NCBI GenBank assembly: GCA_034336665.1
Contig: CM067566.1
Span: 26,628,330 to 26,692,329 of the forward strand
Direction of reading: 5' to 3'
Length of the DNA: 64,000 nt
Source: Luscinia megarhynchos
Taxonomy: Eukaryota; Chordata; Aves; Passeriformes; Turdidae
Under the pieces are notes generated by a model that did no database searches, was not told the origin of the DNA, and worked only from the letters and a program-made list of their open reading frames with translations. Positions 56,401 to 64,000 of this stretch are shown in pieces; position 1 is the first letter of the stretch, and each line of letters begins with the position of its first letter. The translations under genes were made by a program, and so were the position numbers.

Positions 56401-59400
56401 GAGGTAAAGCAGAATTATGATACAAGAAATACACTTGGAGAGCAGTTATAAAAAAGCAAAATTCAAGTCCTCCTTCAGTGAGCTATGGCTGAAGTAAAAA
56501 GAACACTATGTGGACAGATTTGGCCCCTGAAATGCATCTGTCCCTTTTTTGCTGTCTCTCTTCTCAGAAGAGAGGTCACTCACTGCTAACTGGGCTCTAT
56601 TTTGCCATGTGGCTGGGCATGTCCTGGAGGCTACAGCTTTAAAGCTTTTCTTATGAAACCTTTCTGATCTTTGAAACTTAGGACCCGAAAGAAAGGAGAT
56701 ATGGGTGCAATAAGGAAATTATGGTGAAGTACTGTAAATGTTTGGATTAGGACACGTAAGGCTCAAGATTGCACAAGAAGAAAGATGATTCCACCTGAAT
56801 TTGGTGCAATGGTTTCTGCCCTGTTTACAGTGAGAAACAGAGCAGAAAACCAAATCATGGCTCTTATCTTGGAAAAAAATGTCCTCAATTCTACTGTTAT
56901 TTAAAGATCTGTGTCATGAAAGCAGTAGGGAGATTAAAACAAACAGATTTTAAGATCATTAGCTTCTAACCTCCTTTTGAACTCCTCTGTTAAGTTATGA
57001 GGCTCTGTATTTTCCTTTCTTTAAAGTTTCTTTTCAGCTGCCTTTTCTGTTCTGTGAAAGACCCACACAGAGCAACTGGGGAAAACATGCTAGATAAGGG
57101 ATATACAAATAACACTATCTGATGCACAGACATATAAAATTATCTTTTGTATCATTTCTCAGAATAACCTAAGCTTCAAGCAGCAGAATGAGGTTTCTTA
57201 GAGGTCCCAGGAGGTGCTTTGAAGGCAGCCAGAGGAGCAGAGCTACTTTTCCTCTTGTCCTCTTGCCATCAGAGTAGGAAAGAGGATGTTGGAGCTCCCA
57301 AATCCTTCCCCTAATTTCTCAGCTCCAGCAGCAACAGAACAATGACAGGCAAAGGAAAGGGCCATAATGTGGTTTGATGGTCTCAATAGACAGCTTTTAC
57401 AGCCAGTGAGAAAACATATCATGAGCAGAGGAATAAAAAGAAATTAAAGCTTCACACCTGTCTCTTTGAACACTATATTCTGTGACCTTGGGCTGCAGCT
57501 TTTTGTCATTTCCAGGCTATAACTTACCCTGTTAAGTGTATAATTACTACAGTGACCACAAATAAAAGTTTTTGATCCATGTAATCTGGAACTGAGGACC
57601 TTCTTTTTCAGCTTTGGTGCCTATGTGTGCTGGGGTATGAATTGAGCTTTTGAGGCAGGGAAGGGGAGATCACAGTTCCTACACAGCAGGATTGTCTGTC
57701 ATGTTTACACTGATATTCTTGTCTGCACTTTGCTTTACACTGGGGTGCAATAGCAACAGTTAAACTTAAAGGTTACTCTGTCCAAAAAAATCCAAACACA
57801 ACAGAAAAGATAACCCCACCTGAGAATCCTGTGGTCCAAATGCACAAGAGACTTGGGAGGAAGAAAGCATCCTTGTTAATCACAGCATACACAAATATTT
57901 CTGAAGAATACATTTTTAAATCAGTGAAATGTCAGAACATTTTCTTGTTCTAAGATATATTGGACCCATATTTTGCAAAATGTTTGGAAATGTAGGGTGT
58001 TTCTCCTCTCAGTCTCTGTTGATCCAGTGGAGTATCAATGGAGTGGCACATTAAGTAAAATTGGTTTTCATACGGTAGCAATGCTCAGAGTAGCTTAAAT
58101 AAATCTCCAGGTGAGCATTTGGAGTAGGTCAGCTTGTCCCACCAGCATTTTGATGTCTACCAACTCTGAGTGTATTTCTCCCATGGCTGTTGATATTTAC
58201 AGTATTAATATTTTACTGGCCTGGGCAAAGTTCACCTTGTTTGGTCTAAACTTCACTTGCAAGCTGTCAGTAATGTGAAAAAAAAATTCCTATCCTAACT
58301 TAGGGTATATTGCTGAAAACTCTACAGTACATATAAGTCCACATTAAAACAGTTATTTTGCTAGTGCAGTTTATTTTAATTGGCAAAATAGTATGACCTA
58401 GACTGATAAAAACACTGTTCTTGGAACATAAGCTGACCTGCAGCAAGGAAGATGTCCTGCTTTCATAAAACAAAATTAAACATTTTCTAAAATAAACTGG
58501 CTCTGGAGGGCAAATGCATAAAGATGTCCAGGTACTCAACTCCACAGAAATTAGGTGGGAAAATTGTTTATCTGGGATTCTATCTGCAATCTGAAGAAGG
58601 CATGCCAAAGGTTATTTCTCCAACCAGAAAATACTGGTAAAATAAAAATTTCAGCACACATACAAGTTCAAGGACATTCATTAGGAGACCTTAAATCTTC
58701 CAACAACATCTATTCTTTAAACTTGCAAGATGCTTGCAGGATCCATGTGTCGTTTCTTTGCACCCTGTTAAAGCATCACAGACTGTGCCTGCCTGATGGG
58801 AATAGTATTGTGTGTATCTGTGAATCTTACCATAGACCTGTTGTTTCCTCTGCCTGTTCCTGTTCCTGCCCTACCCTTCTCTGTAACTGCAAGTCATGCC
58901 TCCCTCAGGGGATGGATTTCAGGCAAAAACCCACATAATGGGGGGTCCAAGCCAGCACAAACCAGCACGCAGGGTAAGAAGAGGCTGTGCTTGCCTGCTT
59001 GTAACTTTAAGTCCAGCTACACGAGGATTGGTGGGCTGAGTGGAAATGCCACATCTGCTGATTTCTGAATGCAGACAAGCCTTTCCTCAGACTGGGCTCC
59101 TCCAGCCACCTCTGATTTTTCAGCTGTTTCACCAAAATTGCCTGGACACCTCAAGAGACAATAAACTCTAAACTGAGCAGGAAGGGCTGAAGCAGAGAAA
59201 TGAGAGTAATCACACTGTGGCTAGGAAATCCTGGCTGAAGTTAGAGCTGAGTTTATCTGATGACTCTCTGTTTTCAGTGCTCCAGTGTAATTTAAATGGG
59301 GAAATGCAGGTACCTAAACATAATGCTTTTGGAGATGGCAGGAGTTGCTGGAGTCATGTAATGTGTTGGCAGCTTTGACACAGGATTTATGGCAGGATTT

Positions 59401-62400
59401 GTGCCCTGCTGGAGCAGCAGCTGCAAGCCAGACGGGCTTCTTGGAGCATCTAAAATGACATTAGACAGCTCTTCTTATATTTAGGCACCTGAATCTCTTT
59501 AAATGTTCCTTTCTTGGAAGTAAGTGTTTTAGCATCCATTCAATGCTGCCTCTAAATTACAGGAATGGTACAGTTGTGTAATCAAATACAGAACAGAAAA
59601 TTACTGAAAGAAGGGGCCTCAGGCAGTCTCAACATGTCTTCTTGCAAGTACACATCTTGACAGAGTCCGTAGGATATTGGATTTCTTTTTCTGTAAAACC
59701 CACATTGCATTCAGTTTTTGGAAGGTCGAATCTTATGCAAAACTTTCCACCTTTTAATTACTGTGTACCTTTCAGACTCTGAAGTGAATATGAAATTATT
59801 AATTTCCTCATGGCAAACTATTAATGAATACTAATGAATACAACTTTACACTGCCTTTCCCTGAAGAAAAAATTACCTCAGTTCCCAATTTACTGTGGTA
59901 GAAATGATGCCAAAATCTTTAAAGTGAGAAAGGGGACAGGCAGTGTGGGTGAAACACCTCGAGGCTCCACCTGTGTTGTGTTCACATGGGTCTCACTCAG
60001 AATACACTGGGGTTCAGAGATTAATACAAGGCCTGCCCAGTGAACATGATTCACAGTTGTATACCACATGCTATTACAACTTAACAGTGGTTTCAAAAGG
60101 TGTGTTTTGTGACCTTATCCTAGAGAGGGGTACTGATGAAAGGGAATGATAAAGCCCAAGTCATTGCATTTATACTTGCAGTGTAAGCAAATTAGGAGTG
60201 AAGACAATATAGTGTGATATAAGAGTAAGGAGGGGGATAAATGATTCAGATGAGAGAAGGTGGGTAGGGAAAGGGGAGGATAGCAGATGAATTGCTGTGG
60301 GAATGCTTCCTGCCCATCTCTGCAGCCTGGGCACACTGGAGGACTTTGTGGTGGTGCACACTGAAATGGTACAGAGAGAATGTCCTTAAGTGTAGAACAG
60401 TGCTCTGTTTAACTTCTGATTGGAATCTCTGTTTCCAATATTAAAATGATTAGTCCTAAAAGCCTAGCCTTAGGTCCAAAATGTGTGCTACACTTAACAG
60501 GCAGGATGAGCCTCAGGGAAACTGGAGATGTTGAGGTGCTATCTCACAGCAATGAATCAGCAGAGAGGGAACCTGAAGTGTCCACTCCTGGCCAAACAGG
60601 AAATCCTGCCTAGGATGGATGTTCTTGTGTTGTCCTTGCTGCCACCAGCATGGGGTCTGGAGATGTTCTGCAAGGCCCTGGATGAACCCCAAGACTCCCC
60701 AAACAGAGAGTCCAAGGATGACAGACAAGTTTAGTACACACAGGTCTTAAATCCTTTGTAGACTCAGTCCCAGTCCTCTAGGGCCACATTCAAGTGCCTC
60801 AACTCTAAGCCTGTCCTATTTGCCTGTAAACCACTGTCTCCTTCATATTACATCTTTGCAGTATCTTTAGAGAATGAAATGGGCCCCAAGAGATTAAAAG
60901 AAAGTGTCAAAGAGAGTGAGCAATAAAGTATGTGTGTAAAGGAAATCAAATGAAGGCTGCACAGGAACTCTTAATTTTCCCATTTCCTAATTTCTTCACT
61001 TTTTTCATTATGTGGTATTTGGACAAAAAAAATCCATCTCCTACTGTCACTCAAAAACAAATCCAGACAAACCACAGCAAAAAAAAAAATAAATCCATGA
61101 CGTGACTCAGGCTTTACTCTTACCAGTGTGGTTGGGACATTTTTAGGGCCATAGCAAGTCCTCTCTCTTCTGATTTCACATTAAGGTAAAGGGTTTTGTC
61201 TGCCATCTGCACACCTCAGAGGCAGGAGGACTGGAGGCTTTGCAAGGTGTCAGGGCCATTTACACCACCTGTAACAGTGCAGACAGAGAGATCACAAATT
61301 GGTCCTGGAAATGCTCATGCTGCTTCCTGCTTTTTAAAAAGGACAGTGCTGGAGATGTGTTTCCTGATGGCTTTTATCAGACTCCTCTTTAGAAGCTCAA
61401 AGAGCAAATGAATTCTTTAAAGCCACTGTGCAGTGTTTGATACCTGCCTTAGCAATTTTTCCCTTGGCCATGTACTTCAGTGATTGCTGAGGACCTCCAG
61501 GGCTACTGCCAAGAGGACCGAGGAGCTAAACCACCTCCCAGTGCTTGCCTCAGCATCACAGTGGATATGAAATGATAGCTGCAGCTGCAAGGCTTGGCAC
61601 ACACATCCCTGAGCAGTTGTGGGAGCCCTTGATGCCAGGAGCTGAGCCAGCTTCCCCACCAGAGGCTGCAGCCTCACCACGAGGCTGCTGCACATCCCCC
61701 TGTATCAAACCACAGTCCTGGTGGAGGAGCAAAGCCTGCTCCAGCCACCTCTGCTCGTGGTGAGTGGGGACAGGTGGATGTACATTTCTCATCCCAAAAC
61801 AGGGTGGGTCTGAAGACAGAGATCCACTGACCCAGTGGTGCAAATAAAACTCCATTCCTTGCTGTCAGCTATGGATCAATGAAATCTAAAAGACAAGGTA
61901 GGAGAGGATCTGCAGAAACTCTGTTTGGGCCTTTCCTGTGAACTAGGGTTATAGGCAGTTTCTGGAAATTTATACATAACCACTGGGAAAATTGGCACTG
62001 GCAAAAGCTGAATGTGGCTTTTGACATTTAAAGTAGTAGATAAATAGGTAAATGGTAAAACTCAAAATGTGTAAATTTTTAAAGGTGAAAGTGATTAATC
62101 ACTAGAAAACCTTGTCAGAGGGCTCGTGAAACCAAGCATAAGACTTAATTTCATTTTTTGTCAAGACTACCTGTTTTCTGAGAGGGAACTTCTAGTTCAA
62201 ACTAAAAATTACTTGAAAACATCTGGTAGTTTGCTCTGGTAGGTTCCACAAGACACCAAGTCAGGTGATCAGAACTGATCTTTTGTTACTCCATGATTAT
62301 TTCAGAAATGTACACTTCATACTTTAATATCTCTGGTGGGTTATAGACTAGCTGTTCTTTGCACCTTAAATGTTGCTGTGTGAACTCAGAGAGTGATTTG

Positions 62401-63147
62401 AATATAAGTATGCAAAATTGTGCTTGTATTTTCCTGGAAATTCGTCAGCACTTCCTTTTGAATGTCTTTCCCGTAAGGCAAAAGGCTATCAGCTGCCACC
62501 TATTACATGCAAATTCCACTCTGTTCTTGATAGTCAAAGTCCATTGCAATAAATGACAATATACAAGAATTTCTTCCTCTAGAGGAAAGTCACAAAAACT
62601 AATACTGGAGAGCTCATGACTTCAGGTAAAAAAAAAATCTGAGCAGACAGATTTCTAAATCTGATATGTTCCCCAACTTTGTAATTCTTCCTTAGATTGC
62701 AAAACTGAAATATCTCTGTGAGCAAAGATGAATGTGTAATAGCTGAATTTGCTACAGATCAACTGATCAGACATCCATGTGTCATCATGTGAACCCATGA
62801 GGAATTTCCTGAGTATGAAAGATACCATATCAGCCCACATTTATTATTTTGGTGAAATATAACTGTGATATATTTAGATAACATTTTTTTTCCAGTAATG
62901 TAGTCCTGAAGTTTATTATAAGAAATGTCATTTTTATTTGCAAGTGAACAGATAAATTTTTATTTTCCTTTTCCTTTTCTCCTTCGGTTCAAGTAATGGG
63001 TTACTGCACATGCACAATCTCTGTTACTTAACATAATTGTACTGTGTAATATTTGTAGCTCCATCTATAAAATTAAAGTAAAACCCCGTAATTTTGTGAG
63101 TTATTTTTCATATCACTTATGAACAGCTGCACCATACCTGTTAATAC

Positions 63148-63327
63148 GTTAAATTCCCCAGACCACACCTTGTCTCACATTAGAAACTGTCCTTAGCCAG
63201 ATTTTCTTCTCTACATCCAGTACAGTTCCAGACCATGTTAAATTCCCCAGACCACACCTTGTCTCACATTAGAAACTGTCCTTAGCCAGATTTTCTTCTC
63301 TACATCCAGTACAGTTCCAGGCCATGT
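63148..63327. repeat. 89-bp tandem duplication, two near-identical copies
   Basis: Copy 1 is 63148-63236 and copy 2 starts at 63237, with identity running to 63327. I see one mismatch (A at 63232, G at 63321). The unit begins gttaaattccccagacc. It matches no repeat family I know. A 15-17-base T run follows at about 63362-63378. Confidence 0.96.
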
Positions 63328-64000
63328 CATAATTTCCATACAGGTCTATGCAGCATTTTCCTTTTTTTTTTTTTTTTGGTAGGACTGCTGTTTACCTGAA
63401 CCAAATGGTCAAACCCCAAATTGTAGCACATGTTAAAGCACAGTTTAGGACACAGATGACATCCCCTGACCCCATGGTTAATAGGTGGCCATCATGGCTT
63501 ATTCCCAGCAGGCAGTACTAGCACAATCAGCTGATCACACTGGTTCTATCTGGTGCTGGTGTGCACCCCAATGCAGGACACACAATAGAAAGGAATGTCT
63601 GAACCATTTGATCAGTTTTCCTGCAATCACAAAATTGTATTCAGAAATGAACAAAGTTCCATCTTAAAACTTTCCTCCTTCATATCAACTGAGTTGCTGG
63701 TAGAGGCTGTTGGAGAACCTGTCTGCCAATGATCAGCTTTCCTCACTTCTTTTAGCATCTCCACTGGCCATGTTTGCCTTAGTGGCTTGGTCTGAATACT
63801 CAGTATTCAGAGTAGATTGTTCCCATCCACTTTGTGTCACTTTGGTTCCTCAAAGGAACCAAAAGCATGATGAGGAAGTGATACCTGAGGAAGGACCTGA
63901 AAGGACAAACTCTGTTACAAATGTACTGTAACACTTACACATCATTGGTCCAAGGTGCAAATATGAATACACAGCACCATGACATCCTCTAGGAGGTAAG
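63328..64000. other. Intergenic sequence to window end
   Basis: A T run, then unique-looking sequence. Open frames at 63485-63667 and 63710-63931 have no recognisable domain or splice context. Confidence 0.75.

Larger units (their letters stand above)
47211..63147. other. Intergenic sequence, 3' part of the window
   Basis: 15.9 kb with no supportable gene. It contains a tetranucleotide microsatellite, purine tracts, a 16-base A run at about 50254-50269, CTCF-like motifs near 50.3-50.4 kb and a small hairpin at 56095-56110. Stretches at 51.8-52.1 and 61.5-61.85 kb are GC-richer and produce longer open frames without domains. Confidence 0.75.

Noticed and set aside
61500..61860. Possible retroelement or LTR around a GC-rich patch with AATAAA
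   Set aside because: There is an AATAAA at about 61848, but I could not find a TATA or CCAAT box at LTR spacing, nor any similarity to the CR1 copies.

Overview
The window is vertebrate nuclear DNA, most likely from a bird and possibly a passerine. The evidence is CR1 LINE copies as the only recognisable retrotransposon family, compact introns, and a receptor tyrosine kinase gene close to its mammalian counterpart. The species cannot be named from the sequence.

Positions 1-22,580 hold the 3' three quarters of PDGFRA (platelet-derived growth factor receptor alpha) on the + strand. Twenty coding exons, matching mammalian exons 4 to 23, run from 164 to the stop at 19,348-19,350. All introns are GT-AG, the reading phases join across every junction, and no exon is broken. 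They encode 966 residues: the second half of Ig domain 2, Ig domains 3-5, a transmembrane helix, the juxtamembrane switch, a split tyrosine kinase and the C-terminal tail. Signal peptide and Ig1 exons lie upstream of the window. Placed against the human protein from memory, window residue n equals human residue n+121 from the juxtamembrane region through the kinase; two single-residue deletions in the tail make it +123 at the end. A 3.2-kb 3'UTR follows, with a distal poly(A) signal at 22,558-22,563, two miR-140-type seed matches, two Pumilio-type motifs and a distal segment that looks strongly conserved with mammals.

Positions 22,581-64,000 show no protein-coding gene I can support. In vertebrates KIT lies downstream of PDGFRA in the same orientation, so this is probably part of the PDGFRA-KIT interval, but KIT is not reached. 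It contains a 5'-truncated CR1 LINE with a decayed reverse transcriptase (28,411-29,380, - strand), a CR1 3' end (39,470-39,775, - strand), a probable endogenous-retrovirus LTR (about 46,997-47,210, - strand), microsatellites, a near-identical 89-bp tandem duplication (63,148-63,327), a 22-bp tandem pair (38,665-38,708) and a few candidate regulatory motifs. I found no strong evidence for a novel system. The points most worth checking are the 3'UTR control sites, a possible intron-10 polyadenylated decoy receptor, and the candidate insulator and E-box motifs.
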